Both the position numbers and the translations under genes were made by a program. Positions 32,990-45,038 of a stretch of DNA of 64,000 bases are shown in pieces. Every line of letters begins with the position of its first letter. Positions within the stretch are counted from its first letter, which is position 1. This stretch comes from Obelidium mucronatum (Eukaryota; Chytridiomycota; Chytridiomycetes; Chytridiales; Chytriomycetaceae), in assembly GCA_025765595.1 (NCBI GenBank), contig JAIVFH010000088.1, positions 62,001 to 126,000 on the forward strand, given 5' to 3'. The notes beneath the pieces were generated by a model. It saw only the letters and a list, made by a program, of their open reading frames with translations. It was not told where the DNA came from and did no database searches.

Positions 32990-34934
32990 TTCGGCTTCTT
33001 CAAATTAATTAATTAAGGATAGAGAATGTGTAGAGTCCCTGGAGAAAGGGTCTCCACTTCTGTTTTGTAATGGATGTGGTCCACTGACATGCATTGTTCC
33101 TCTGTATCATTCAATTCTGTTATTGGCCCTTGTTGTACAGTGGACAAATTTTCCAAAATGCAAAATGTTTCAAAGCAATTATTAGAATCTGTAAGTGTGT
33201 GAAGTATGGCCTATGATGATTTTGGAAACAGCCCTGAGGCAGGGCTATGTCCTTCTCATGATATCTCAGGTTGTCATATCTTTTGACAATTAATGTAACC
33301 CAGGACAACTGTCAAAAAGAGTTCTTGAGAACCACTTCAGTTTGCAATGAAGGCATTGAGAAACTGGACTCAACCATCTTTTGAGAGGAGGCTACTCTTC
33401 CTACTATTTTTGAGCATACCAATCAGAAAATGCTGCATTCCATATCAGCCCAAAACCACCTTCTCAAAATTTTGTTCCAATGTCTACCTTCTTGTAGCCC
33501 ATGAAACCTGACTGATTGGACTTAAGGCTAAACAGGATTCCATTTTGTCATTCAAGCATTCATCACTAACAACTTTTTTATTTTTATTTAGCTTGGTCTG
33601 GGAACTTACTTCTTATCTGATGCTGCTGAAAATGACATATAACATACTGAATAAATGTTTATTGATGACAGTGCAATGAACATGGGCTCTCAGTTGATTG
33701 TCAAACTCATATCACTTGACATCCTGAAAAAACTTAAATCCTTCACCCTGGACAGTGCATCAAACAATAATATGTTTGTTTCTTCTTTCACGGTAGTGTA
33801 GTTATTAAAACATGGAGAAATAATCCCAAATACTCCAACTGGTTTCGCCAACGACACGTTGGGGTTTTTTTTGGAAGAAAATGTTTAATCACTCACGTTT
33901 TGAAACGTGAGTTTCTACAACCTTAATTCTGAGGAGACCAGAAATCCTGGGCATTTTGTTGCAATCTGACCCCACCCTCAACAGAGTCTGACTGGCACCT
34001 ACCTGACATGTTCGAAACTTCATCACATGTATTTATAACATATCTTTAGTGGAGATGGCGGTGACAACTTTGACTATGACAGCAAAGATGAAACAAATGA
34101 TACTGCCGACACGCAAGCCGACACTGCTGACAATCTTCAGGATCAAACATGTGAAAAGGTAAAGTAAAGGTTTTAATGTTTCAGCGTTCTAATCCTTTAT
34201 TTATGGATCAATCCTGGATTGCTTGAGACTATCAAAACATTAGCTGGAGCTATTGGAGGTGGCTCACAGGAAGTTCAGGACATTGTCCCAGCATCATTGT
34301 CCTCAAAGACCTCTGTAATACCAAATGACACACATCTTCTTTTTAAGAAAGTGAATTATTTTTGCTCACATGTGTGGTTTGATTATTTGTCATTTCCCTT
34401 CTGGTTTCAAGAAGTTGCACACATGCTTGCAAACTACCCCACGCCGCAAGCCAAATTGGAGTAAGTGTGAAATGCAAAGAAACATCCCATTCATCATAAT
34501 TTTTCAATCTGTGAAACTTTGGTGGAACTCCTGTTCTGAAAGGCCAGAACCACTTTTTTGCGTTTGGGACCCTCTGAATGCAATTTTATGGGACGTTAAG
34601 CCGCAATCCCGTCCCAAGTACTGCGCCGCTTTCCAGTCACACCAGCACATGTCATTCAAACTTGGAGATTTTCTTGTCTTTGAGCAGATGAAGAAGTTTC
34701 TCATACCGTTTTACACTGCAACTGTCTGTCTGTCAAAAAGGATCAACCCATTGTCCAACTAGAAATTCCACTCTCAACAATTCTGACTCTATTCCTCAAT
34801 ACCTGAAACAAGGAGCCCCCAATGCCTGGGAAAAATCGCAAAAACACAAGGACATTGTTTTCTGCAATGTATATTTAGTTGTTGTTAGGAAGATGAGAAA
34901 AAACGTATTTATTCATTTCTTTAAAAGTTGTTAA
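32990..34934 (+). mobile_element. Decayed hAT-like transposase region
   Basis: No intact gene is present. At about 33690-33780 the plus strand reads LKKLKSFTLDSASNNNMFVS, matching the conserved hAT motif around DNASNN. Near 34050-34155 comes an acidic stretch (SGDGGDNFDYDSKDE, ADTADNLQDQ) like that which follows the histidine-containing motif in fungal hAT proteins. The pieces are split by stops and shifts. A perfect 10-bp-stem hairpin lies inside at 33891-33912. Ends and TSD were not found. The assignment rests mainly on the one motif. Confidence 0.45.
33891..33912. repeat. Perfect hairpin, 10-bp stem and 2-nt loop
   Basis: ACTCACGTTT and its exact reverse complement AAACGTGAGT are separated by TG. 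It lies inside the hAT-like relic, 30 bp after a run of eight T. Confidence 0.7.
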
Positions 34935-36269
34935 TAGAGGTCGGCAGATATTGCTGGTTTTCAAAGTTTTGGAGTGTTTTGATTGAAAACACCTGTTTTC
35001 GGTGGTTTTGGGATTTCTCGGCAGATATACAATTTGAAAACAGCCAAAACATCGAAAACAAACTGAAAACCATCCAAACCTCAAAACTTCTGAAAACTCG
35101 GTCCTTTTTGTGTGAGGACAGGAAAACGTGGGTGGAGGCACGTTTTCGGATGTGTTTTCGCTAAAAATAAAGATAAAAACAGTCTTCCCACAACAATCAT
35201 GGCCCACCCACCAGAGCTACTTGCCCTCATGCATACACTCCTTATGGAGTATGATGATTCTGCAACAGTCAGCACCTGGTGGCCAAATCTTCCGCAGTTC
35301 TTCACTCCCGCTGTCACATGGCTCTCAGACCTTGGCTACAGTCCTGATGTTTCCGCAGTACGTGGCAAAGCTTTCGAAAATCTCACAAATGGAGAGCCTT
35401 GATCTTTGGCAGAGATGTGGACTCTGACCACTTCAGATGAAGATTTCGGTTGACACAAGTGAGTGATCGCAACCTTGCTCACATCCGCGTTGACCTTGAC
35501 AAACATGTCAGAACACCTAGAAAGCTTCAAGCACCAGCACAGCTTGTTCTGTCAGTTTCTTTCCAGTTTTCGGCAGCATCTTTTATTTTAAACTTGGTTT
35601 TCAAAACCACTATTGTTTGTTTTTTTCGAAATTGGATTTTTACGAAATGAGAAATCCTTGACCAACTTACCCGCGCAGCTGGCTGATGGACATTAGGGGC
35701 GTTGTCGAGAACCACCACGGTGGTAAAGGCATATTTTTTTTACATGTACTATTTCATGGGGTTGAAGCCAGCACAATTGGCGCGTATGTTCTCCAAGTCC
35801 AAGTCAGAGTTGACATGGATCGGAAGCGACGATGCTCTTGGGCGACACTTTTTTATTTGACAGTCACACAGAATAAAAGTTAACATTGGCTGTTGTTTCG
35901 TTTACTTTGCATTGTTTCCCTGATCGTTTCCAGTATAACGTACTGCCACTAACACCATGATCTATGTGCCGTTGATTGGAGCCGGCGCTCAACTGGACGG
36001 AGTGCAGTTTGCATATCAGTTAACTCTGTATATTGCTGGTTGCTGTTGCACTCCGGGCAGCTAATTGTAGGTCGGTTGGTTGGCTGCTGCGATGTGATTG
36101 GTCGACGCATCTTTTCATCTCCATTTTTTGCGCGTTCTTTTTTTGCGCAAAGTCCAGTTTGGGATTGCGTGCGCAATAACTGCAAACAGCCCAAAACACC
36201 TGACTGCCTGTTTTCAAAGCAAAGTCAAAACCAAAACCTTGAAACACCGGCAATATCTGCCGACCTCTA
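34935..36269. mobile_element. 1.33-kb TIR element with TA-flanked ends
   Basis: The left end TAGAGGTCGGCAGATATTGC is repeated in reverse complement at the right end (20 of 20 bases), followed by weaker similarity for about 20 more bases. TA at each end may be the target duplication, as in Tc1/mariner-like elements. Inside, the plus strand at 35200-35402 encodes MAHPPELLALMHTLLMEYDD and on to FENLTNGEP; after a frame break come RNLAHIRVDLDKHVR. I do not recognise this protein. A segment at about 35558-35600 recurs at the window's right edge (63961-64000). Confidence 0.6.
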
Positions 36270-38112
36270 ATGTCATCTTTTGCAACAACAACAACATCTT
36301 GAATCGCATCCGCAGTAACAATAAAGCATCTACTGCAACTGCAAATTTGGCAGTGTGGCCTGCAATAATGGATACTTGAATTAAGTATGATTCCTCCAGA
36401 GGAATCACTCGGTAGAGTTGGTCAAAACTTGTGTCTTGATTGTCAGAGTGCGTCATTGATGGAGGGAGGCAGAACCTTCGGTGGCAGGGGTTTCTTTTGA
36501 GGAGGGAGTTTTCCAGTCAACAAGTAATGGAATTTGTCAACGCCAAGCCTGCCTAAACCGAGGGGCTGCCCGTTTGAGCCCAACAAAACCCGTTTCGAAC
36601 TTGAGGCCGCCAACAAGGAGTTAATAGAAGATCCTATATAAGTAGCCGTTATCTTGCTGAATTAAACATAAATGTACAATATCAGCTGAAGATACTCCAA
36701 GTGGTCCTTTAAGTTTTTTTTGAGAGATGTCTTGTGGACTTTGACAAGCTGCCCAGTGGCGTCACTCTCAATTGGTTGGTCGACATTGTCAGGAGTTGGT
36801 TCTCGACCGTGGACCTTTTTCAATTATGCCAGCTTGGTTCAAAGCAGCATCAAGCTCGGCAGACCATTTAAGCTTGATCGCTTTTGGCATGTGTGAATTT
36901 TGAAAACTTTGTAAATCTCACAAATTGATTTGGCTGCTGTTTTGAAACACCATTAAAAAATGATCCAACAGCCATGCACAAAAACGGAGTGATAAATCAA
37001 ATTCCAACATTTACAGGGCTTAAAAGATGGCTTGTATCTTTTATTGGCTGATCATCTGATGATGCCATAGACGCTATCTCATGGAGCAGCTCCTGGCACT
37101 TCAAACGCACAATTTTCTTTGATTATTGACGCGGAACTATGTAAACTGTGTGGGTTTTATTGAAACAGAATAGAACAAGTATCAAATCGAAAAAACCAGT
37201 AAAAAAACACCATCCAACAACTGCAGTATGACATCCTTCTCCAGCATAGCTGCAAGATACATGTCCCAGAAACGCGTTGCACAAGGATCAACAGCGTTTG
37301 ATTGCCAGTTTGGTGTTTTGCATAGATGTCTGGCAAGAGCTGGCTGCTGCAAATCTTCATATATCCCTCAAAAAAGTTCATCTTTTGGCTCATTGCCCAT
37401 TCCGGTTTCAGTTGGGTGGACCAATCAGATTGCTCAATTTTACATTGACCAATGAAATCCTTTCCTTTCACTCTGGCCAATGAAATCATTGCCAACCACT
37501 AGAGCCAATCATTTCTAATGCAGAAAATATTCAAGTTGGGCTGGACCGGCATGGTATATGAGCCCTTTATTTCACTTAAAGGTTTATGCCTCAATTGATG
37601 TGTCAATGGGAGTTTTGTGACTCCAGTGACAAACAGAGCCAACGATCCAGCCATAGATACCCACAATATTGTCCTTAAAAAGATGGGTGCCTGGCACAAA
37701 ACAGTCAACAAAAGAATGAAAGATTATCAGATTATAAAGTCTTATGGTGGCAAGTGAGAAGAGTTTCCAAAAGTGTTCTTTGTTGTTGCTAACCTCACAC
37801 AAATTAAATTACGGACCGAGCCGCTTTATTCTCTTTAACCTCTTTGTTAAAAACAAACGAACTTGAATAAATAGATCAATGTGTTTTTTTTCTCATCTTC
37901 CAGATTAAAATTGTTTGTTGTTTGTTTCTTGTGATGTTAGTAATCTGTTGAAACCAAGATAGCCACAGGGAATCCTGCAGGGCACCCCTGAGGAATTCCA
38001 GGGGCTAAGCCTTGCTAGAAACCCTTAGGGATTACCCTCTAGTTTCCCCGAACCCCCAACGTCTCAGGGAAACTGCCACCCAACCCCAACACCATTCCGT
38101 TCGCACCTTAGT
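36270..38112. other. Intergenic, repeat-like, no host gene seen
   Basis: No conserved frame was recognised. Around 36640-36680 the sequence CCTATATAAG, then CCGTTATCTTGC, then AATTAAACATAAAT looks like an LTR promoter and poly(A) region, but no partner repeat was found. A GC-rich segment at 37970-38060 has clustered CCCCTGAGG/CCAGGGGC words. Confidence 0.35.
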
Positions 38113-38208
38113 CTGGCTAAGAGAGGCAGCTTATGACTCTTAGGGAAAGGGGTGTTGGACGTCACTCTAGCTTACTTCTGCAGAAGCGACAAGGGTGACA
38201 CAGTCACA

Positions 38209-38255
<47 letters not shown>

Positions 38256-38345
38256 CTCCACATGTTTATCCCTCTTCTCAAACATCTTCCTCCTACTTAT
38301 ACCTTCAGAAGTCTGAAACTATATGGAGAAAAATAAAACATTACA
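38113..38345 (+). repeat. LTR-like repeat upstream of tRNA-Glu (copy 1)
   Basis: From GGCTAAGAGAGGCAGCTTATGA to CCTTCAGAAGTCTGAAAC this matches 55862-56040 over most of its length. The two copies share GCTTACTTC-GCAGAAGC-ACAAGGGTGA, CTTCTCC-CATGTTT, and a TATA-like CTTATACC/TTTATACC. A (CA)n tract of about 45 bp (38205-38252) sits inside this copy. It ends about 60 bp 5' of tRNA-Glu. Confidence 0.6.
38205..38252. repeat. (CA)n microsatellite
   Basis: An almost pure run of about 22 CA units, inside the LTR-like repeat; the other copy has only ACACGCACAC at the same place. Confidence 0.9.
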
Positions 38346-38405
38346 ATTCTACAATTCTAATCTCAAATAAACTCTATACAATTATATTGTTCCACGGGGG
38401 TAGGA

Positions 38406-38477
38406 TCCGAAATCGTCTAGTGGCTAAGATTCCGCCCTCTCACGGCGGCGACCGGGGTTCAATTCCCCGTTTCGGAG
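38406..38477 (+). tRNA. tRNA-Glu (CTC), copy 2
   Basis: Identical to the tRNA-Glu at 10194-10265. It borders secreted-protein cluster B and lies just 3' of the LTR-like repeat. Confidence 0.92.
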
Positions 38478-38702
38478 AATCGTTTTCATCACTTTGGTAC
38501 TGGCTTGTTGAGTAAGTGTTTGATTGTGTTTGATTCCGAAAAAGTCCAATCAATTCAAAAATCACACTTATCCAATCCAGACATAATTCCAAATTATATA
38601 TGTACTCCGCCTTTTATTGAAGAATAGAAATGAATACATATGCACAACAGGGAGTTAAAGGAATAGAGGAAGAATCCCGCATGAGCTGCTCCAGCAACAG
38701 GT

Positions 38703-39074
38703 TTAGAGACAGTTTCCATAGATAACACCGCCGTAGTTGTTTCCAGCAACTGGAATGCACTTGAATCCAATGTGGCAGATTGGGCCAGAGATCTGCACGC
38801 TGCTTGGAACAGATGGAAGAGACGCGCTCAAGACATCAGAGGAGGCATCTCCGGCACAGTATTCTCCATAGGCGGCAATTGGTCTGCAAATACCCTGCAC
38901 GCCAGCCTTGGGTTGGTCGGCGAAGGAGTAGTGCCAGCAGTCAATGGTTTCGTAACAGTCGCTCTTGGCTTTGCATGGAGAGCCTGGACGACCGCCGTCT
39001 GGGGAACAGTTGGGACCGGTGCAGGCAGCAGAGACGGTGATGGCAGCAAAGGCAAGAATGGCAGTGAATTGCAT
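38703..39074 (-). CDS. Small secreted 10-cysteine protein, cluster B, short form
   Basis: A 123-residue intronless frame with signal peptide MQFTAILAFAAITVSA. The mature part has the same ten cysteines as the other three family members, with YETIDCWHYSF and the end GGVIYGNCL. Closest to the gene at 11700. A TATA-like word (TATAAAAT, 39126-39133 minus) lies about 55 bp upstream. Divergent from the gene at 39683. Confidence 0.85.
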   Translation of the reverse strand: MQFTAILAFAAITVSAACTGPNCSPDGGRPGSPCKAKSDCYETIDCWHYSFADQPKAGVQGICRPIAAYGEYCAGDASSDVLSASLPSVPSSVQISGPICHIGFKCIPVAGNNYGGVIYGNCL

Positions 39075-39682
39075 CTTTGGTTTTAGTTGGTGGTATAAGT
39101 GAATTTCTGGGAAGTGACCTGCGCCATTTTATACTTTTCAGAAAAGAATTGATGATATTGATAACAAAAGTGATTAAACACGTTGTTCTGAGTGATAACG
39201 CGGGATAACGCTCACAGGCTTGAACTGGGGCTGGTTGACACGATTGAATCAAGACACGAGACAAAACAGGGTTGAAATTGAAATGCGCATGTGCCAGAAT
39301 CCAAGAAATGTATATGCCGGATGTATACTGCATTTGATGTGCACACCAAGTCTCGTTGTTGGAATGCAAAGCCAACGGTGATCCAACCACCTGCTATACA
39401 CACGAACTGTACACTGATCAACGCAAATGTCAAGATAGGGCAAATGGGATTCAAGCCCACAACCCTTTTTTGGGGTTTTGGTCCAGCACAACCAGCCACA
39501 TTCCAAGCCGAAACACTGGTATCACTCAAAGTTCTCGCAATTATTCGATAAGCGAAATGCAGAGACCAGCCCCAGCGAAACCCTTTTTTCGCCTGTCGCA
39601 CACTGGTTGATAACAAATTTCCATAAAAGGCAATTGATTCCCTGCCTTTCAATCCCATCAAACACAACTTGAATAACCAAAG
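39075..39682. promoter_or_regulatory. 608-bp shared promoter region of the secreted-protein pair, cluster B
   Basis: The counterpart of 11097-11699 in reverse order: blocks such as the CAAATGGGATTCAAGCCCAC region (about 39440) and the AAGAAATGTATATGCCGG region are shared. TATA-like words lie at 39126-39133 (minus) and CATAAAAG 39622-39629 (plus). The two spacers differ in length by five bases. Confidence 0.55.
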
Positions 39683-40060
39683 ATGCAATTCACTGCTATT
39701 CTTGCCTTCACAGCCATCTCCGTCTCTGCTGCACCTGTCTGCAACGGTCCCAACTGCTCCCCAGACGGTGGTCGTCCAGGCTCTCCTTGCAAAGCCAAGA
39801 GCGACTGTTACGAAACTATTGACTGTTGGCACTACTCCTTCGCCGACCAACCCAAGGCTGGCGTGCAGGGTATCTGCAGACCAATTGCCGCGTATGGAGA
39901 ATACTGTGCCGGAGATGCCTCCTCTGATGTCTTGAGCGCGTCTCTTCCATCTGTTCCAAGCAGCGTGCAGATCTCTGGCCCAATCTGCCACACTGGATTC
40001 AAGTGTACCCCAGTTGCTGGAAACAACTACGGTGGTGTTATCTATGGAAACTGCATCTAA
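39683..40060 (+). CDS. Small secreted 10-cysteine protein, cluster B, long form
   Basis: A 125-residue intronless frame, signal peptide MQFTAILAFTAISVSA, then APVCNGPNCSPDGG and the ten-cysteine pattern; end GGVIYGNCI. It differs from the gene at 10719 by Ser/Ala in the signal peptide and Ile/Val near the end. It is convergent with the SOD-like gene, 117 bp away, just as the cluster A copy faces the SOD-like fragment. Confidence 0.85.
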   Translation: MQFTAILAFTAISVSAAPVCNGPNCSPDGGRPGSPCKAKSDCYETIDCWHYSFADQPKAGVQGICRPIAAYGEYCAGDASSDVLSASLPSVPSSVQISGPICHTGFKCTPVAGNNYGGVIYGNCI

Positions 40061-40177
40061 GATTCTTCCTCGGTTCTTTTAACATCCTGTTATCAACTTC
40101 GTTTCTATTGAATAAAAAATCAGAGTGCATATATGATATGATTTTAATATATATGCGCAGGATAGATTTTGTGCTGA

Positions 40178-41351
40178 TCAAGCAGCAGAATCACCCTTTT
40201 CTTCAAATCGTGAAATCCCCACAAATCGGAGGTATCGATGTCGAATCGCATACCGCTTCAACCAAACCCAAATGAAAGTCAGAAGCACGACTACGCGAAC
40301 TAAATTGACACCGTTTTCCGACATAATTTGCAGAATAGCCTCGTGGTTGGTTGCGTAAAGGGTTTCATACCCAACACAAACATCCTTTTGACGAAGGGAT
40401 ACAGATCTATCTTGAATAGCCACAATACCGGCACCAAGAATCTATTTAATAGTATTAAAAGAAAAGCACTGAACGCGGATATACATATAAAGGGCCGGCA
40501 GGCTTCACCTGACTTCCAACACAATTGTCCACACTTGCATCCATCAACACAAGCGATTTCCCAAACAAACTTTGGACGTGAACCAATGAAGTAGAAAGTG
40601 ATACCATGCATTGAATATTCCCTTTCGAATTAACATGAAAAGTAGCAAGAGTCGATGCGCAAGTCGCTTCATCCGAAACACGAAGTGCCATCCATTCCCT
40701 CTTGTTCGCAATACCAAAAGTTTGAACCCCAACTTTGACCACAGAGTTGGGCGCGAGACCCGTTAAATTCACAGAAATGGTGAGCGGATCTTTGGCAAAG
40801 CGGTGGCGCGATACTAGAATACTCCCAGTCACGTTTGTAAACCTTCCGAATATGGCAACACCGTCTTCCTTCACATGTGCTTTCGTAAAGTTCATTTTCT
40901 GAACGGTTTCCAACTGGTCGGGTTTCATTACATGACTCCATCCAATGACGCCATGGGCCAAATAGGAAGACTTCCACCCATCCAGAAGAACTCGGCGGCC
41001 CATCAAATATTTTGGGCTGTTTGGGTTGTATATCGAGATACTCTTGTCTTTGTTGGGTGAGTACGAGGAGCCTCCCATCTCGTACATATCCATATGATAC
41101 CCAGCGAGCGCATTGCGACTAACTCGAGTCTTTTTTCCGTATTCAATAGAGCCAACAGGAATTCGGTTATTTTCGAGGAGGTACACGGCATAGTTGACAT
41201 TGTCGTGAGCTTGAAACAAGGCTGCATAGCACGATACTGTCGAGTTGAATTCTTTGCAATCCAGGGTGCCGTGCGTGTCGTAGATCCAGCCATCAGGATT
41301 CCATAAGTCGGTGAACTCAATCGGAACTAGTTCGGCTCTTGTAACATCCAT
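40178..41351 (-). CDS. Membrane protein with two SOD-like domains lacking copper ligands
   Basis: Two exons join at about 40512/40448. Domain 1 (about residues 35-135) reads YAVYLLENNRIPVGSIEYG, GYHMDMYEMG, YLMGRRVLLDG and AHGVIGWS. Domain 2 (about 150-300) reads GSILVSRHRF, LTISVNLTGLAPNSVVK, VGVQTFG, GNIQCMVS, LFGKSLVLMD and LGAGIVAIQ. These follow the order of Cu/Zn-superoxide dismutase blocks (V-GL-HGFHVHEFGD, GNI, IIGR-VVVH, CGVIG). In domain 2 the copper-binding HxH is VxV/Q, so catalysis is unlikely. The C terminus has a membrane helix (LVRVVVLLTFIWVW) and a basic tail. No signal peptide is visible at MDVTRAEL. The fold call is inference from weak motifs. Confidence 0.55.
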
Positions 41352-41400
41352 TTTTGAAAGGGAAAATTTGCGGACTTGGTTCTGTTAATATACTATCATA

Positions 41401-44400
41401 TTATTCTTTTTCCACCAATGCAAGAACAACTAATTTCTCGACATATCCGGCTACTATCGCTTCTGTCTGCGGATCCCAAACCCCAATGTTGGAGTACTCA
41501 TTCAAGTTATTCAAGAGTGTTGTTGCAGCAGACACAATCATCCTTGACGAAATCACGTCATCATCCAACGGCTTTCCTTGGATATTAGATCCATTCGAAA
41601 CTGCATTAATAACGATCGATTTCGATATCAACTCTGGGTAATTTCTGAATGGTGCCAAGATTCTATTTTCTTTCTGTTTGAATTTTTTTTTTCCAAAAAC
41701 ATCAAACTCATGTACTTACCGATCAGTTTTAAGAAGCCCCACAATGCCTTCAGGCATGAGTTGTAGAATCTCAAGAATACCCTCATACCAATCCGATGAC
41801 GGGGATGCGAGAAGAAACGCTGCTACTGTCGGACAGCATGACATGAAGCGCTGAAAGAAAAAATCTTTTAGAGTCACCACATAACCCCATAAACCTCATG
41901 CGAACGCTACAACCCCTTACCTCCAAAACAACAACGGCGGATTCCAAAGATTTCCTCCACTCCAAAGCCCCTTGAAATAACAAGATGGAAGCATCCGACA
42001 GCACGCTCCAAGAAACTGCGGATTCCAATTCAACAAACTTTGCTTCCCAAAATCTCATGCTAGCATCATCAACCCCTTTTGAACTCTGCAATATCCAAAG
42101 CGGCAACAGTCCAACAACATTAAATACACTCTGGAAATTTGCTGCTGTGTCCACAAAGGAAAATACAGTTGTAACATCAGCTTCAGTCCATTCTCTCATT
42201 GGATCCACGGCAAGGAGTTTGGAAACTGTACTACAAACAGCCAAAAGACCTTCCGTCTCTCTTGTTGCTGATGCCGATATTTCCAGTCCTGGTTGTTGAG
42301 TTTCATTCGATAGCTTTAGAGCATCGCAGATGCCACGCAATACATCTGCAAGCGCACACGCCAAACGACTGCTCATCTCAAGTAATACGCTGAAGTTCCG
42401 TTGCACGTACCGAGCCCTCCTAAACACATCAACACTCGCAGGACAAGATACTTCCCACAAAACCCAATCATACAAGCTCATTCCAACGGCTAATGGAATA
42501 ACTTTAACCGAATCTGATATCCACTTTTGCCGACTCGTTACCCATTCCCTTCTTCTCACCAAGGACGGCAACAGAGGGTTTTCTAAAATACTGTTCAAGA
42601 ATGCCGATTCTTTTGCGTCAATATCCCTCTTCCTCGCCAATGGTCCTTCTTCTTGATTTAAAAAAGACCAATGCCGTGTTTCTATGAATTTTACAATTGT
42701 GTCAACAACTGCATCCATGTGTGGCGGGCACGATACTCGAGTGTACTTTTTGAAGAAAATTAGGAAAAAGGAATCCGGAGATGAAGCTGAAGGAATCGGG
42801 GTCTTATCGTCGTCGTCAGGAGCAAGTTCTGCTACTGCCGATTTCAATGAATTGGTGTACAAGGATGCCGGTAACCAGACGCAAACATGATAAACGATCC
42901 GTGATAATAGAATTGAGAGCGTGCGCGACAGTTCTGCAGAGCCGTACAATAGGGAAGAGATTCGAAGGACCAAAGTTGGGATTGTAGTTGGAAGATGAAG
43001 AACAAATCCGTGTATAATTTCGCCAAGACGATTGTCTACTGCCATTGTAAACTGTGTAAATTTTGTGCATGATTGCAGAAAAGTGTCCACGACGGCAATT
43101 GTCGCTGAATTGCAAAAAAGCTGGTATGATTCGAGAGTTCCAAAATCATCAACAGAGAACCGAACGCCATTAAGATACAGTGCTGGAGTTTTAAAGAGTC
43201 GATTGATCTGCTTGAAGAGGGAATATATGGATTCCAAACAATCTTTTTCAATGGCATGATCTGCGGTTTCTTCCAGTTGGACGAGTACATCCAAGGCATT
43301 TGTCATGCGGAGTTGAAGGGTGTCTAAATCTTGCAGAGACAATGGAATCTCTCCAATAGTTTGGATACTTTCGATTATGGCATTTGCTCGAGATGTCAGA
43401 AATGACGATGGAACTCGTCCGCTTTTTTGCAACAGATTGAATAAAGCCTGCTGGTGCTTCCACTGTTGATCCGAGTCTCCGTCAACTCTCTTCACGAGAC
43501 GTGGGAGAAATTGAGTCTTGTACCTGAGATGATACAAGTGGAAAGTAAAATGTTAGAGAGAAAATAAGTAAAACACATACAGAAAACGGCAAAAGAATGC
43601 AGGAAAAGCAGACCGCCTTCGGTGGTAGAGCTCCGCCTGTGGCGGTGACACTATAGAAACACAAACCAAGAATCGTTTATCAACATCTCCATAAACAAAC
43701 TCTTGGGAACGTTTCCAGTAGAAACAAAATCCTTCATCAACGCATCAAAATTGGTTTTCCGTTTATCAGTTGTTGCTGAAAGGACACCTAGTTCGACAAG
43801 TTTTCTCTCCTCGATATCTTTGGCTTCGGATAAATGACTTTTTATTTCAGAGAGCAGTTGCTTAAAGATAGCATGATTCCGAATAGAAAGCACAGTGGAG
43901 CAGTTGAAATCTGAAGGCGATTTACTAAATGTGGTCTCGAACAAAGCCAACAAAAACTGCTGGATTCGCCGACTTGATGCAGCAATTTGCTTTGAGAGCC
44001 AGAAGTGATAATACTCTTTTGACGCGCTAGAGTCTGCACCCAGTTTTTCAATGACAAACAAGGCACCAAGCCCAAAGAGCGTATCCAGCCGATTCGAATC
44101 TTTCATGGAGTTTTCGACTTTTCCCTTCAGCTGGCCCATAAACTGGTCTCCACAGATGGATGCACAGGAAACGACAATCATCATGAGGCGTTCGTGCGAG
44201 CGAGTAGTGAGGTTTGAGAATAGAAACTCTACGAGCTCTGAGACGGAAGCGGCAGTGAGGGGAGTGGCCGTGTGCTTGACCAGCAGAGCGATGTTGCTCG
44301 CAACTGGGTTGCTTTCCGGATGGGCTTTCGCGTTTCTGAGCGCGTCCAGAACCGCAGCGTCGTCGTCGCCGTCGCCGTTCGCCGGCGCGCCGCCCGGCTT

Positions 44401-44778
44401 AGTCAGCACGTCCAGCAGCGCAAACACGCGCATGCGCAGCGCGTCGGCGTCGGCGGCAGTCGCCGGCGCGATGCGCGTGGCGGCGCGGGCAACGGCGGCG
44501 ACGGCGCCGGCGGCCACGAGCGCATCGACGGCGGCGGCGCTGCGGCGGTCCGCCACCGACGCCGCAACGAGCGCGCGCGCAAGCCCGTCGCGCGCCGGCG
44601 CCGGCAGCGCGAGCACGTCGGCCGCGAGCGCGTCGCCCGCAACGCCCGCCGCAAGCTGCGCCGCCACGCCGGCGCCGACGCCCAGCGGCAGCTGCGCTAC
44701 TTCGCCGAGGAGCCGCTGCCGCCCGGCCGCGTCGCCGGCGCGCGTCTTGCGCAAGTACGTGTCGGCAGTTGTCAACAT
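41401..44778 (-). CDS. Large alpha-helical (solenoid) protein, possibly FANCA-like
   Basis: Exon 1 (44778 to about 43670) is GC-rich and Ala-rich at its start (MLTTADTYLRKTRAGDA), then becomes typical solenoid sequence. The reading frame continues through WYKTQFLPRLVKRVDG, ALFNLLQKSGRVPSSFL, a second long exon of about 585 residues, RFMSCCPTVAAFLLASP, and ends VEKLVVLALVEKE. Four introns join in frame; the total is about 1,080 residues with no frame break and no recognised enzyme motif. The phrase QFLPRLVK ... LQKSGRVPSSF recalls a segment of Fanconi anaemia group A proteins, but I could not check this. Its start lies 16 bp after the stop of a short frame on the same strand; its stop lies 49 bp before the SOD-like start. 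Confidence 0.6.
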
Positions 44779-44794
44779 TTTTATTTATTATTAT

Positions 44795-45038
44795 TTATTG
44801 CTGCGTCGAAAAATAAAGCACGAACGCAAGAACGGCTCCAACAAGCCCAACAACCCCAATGGTGCCGATGCTCGAGAACCCGCCATCCTTCTGGTCCCAC
44901 ACGGTTTTACTCAACCCGCCAGGGGCGCTCCCGTCAGTCCGCTCTTGGAATCCAGGATACCTGAACCGATGATCCACAACTTTCGTTACTTTGGGAACTG
45001 ACGCCAGACGGCTGTGGTGGAACGAAATAGTCTTTCTG
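44795..45038 (-). other. Open frame with C-terminal membrane segment, no ATG
   Basis: The frame reads SVPKVTKVVDHRFRYPGF, SAPGGLSKTVWDQKDGG and the hydrophobic tail IGTIGVVGLVGAVLAFVLYF before its stop at 44795-44797. The tail would suit a tail-anchored membrane protein. There is no ATG between the AHA1 stop and this stop in frame; an acceptor-like TTGACAG stands at its left edge. It may be an exon of a gene whose start I cannot see, perhaps an alternative last exon of AHA1. Confidence 0.35.
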
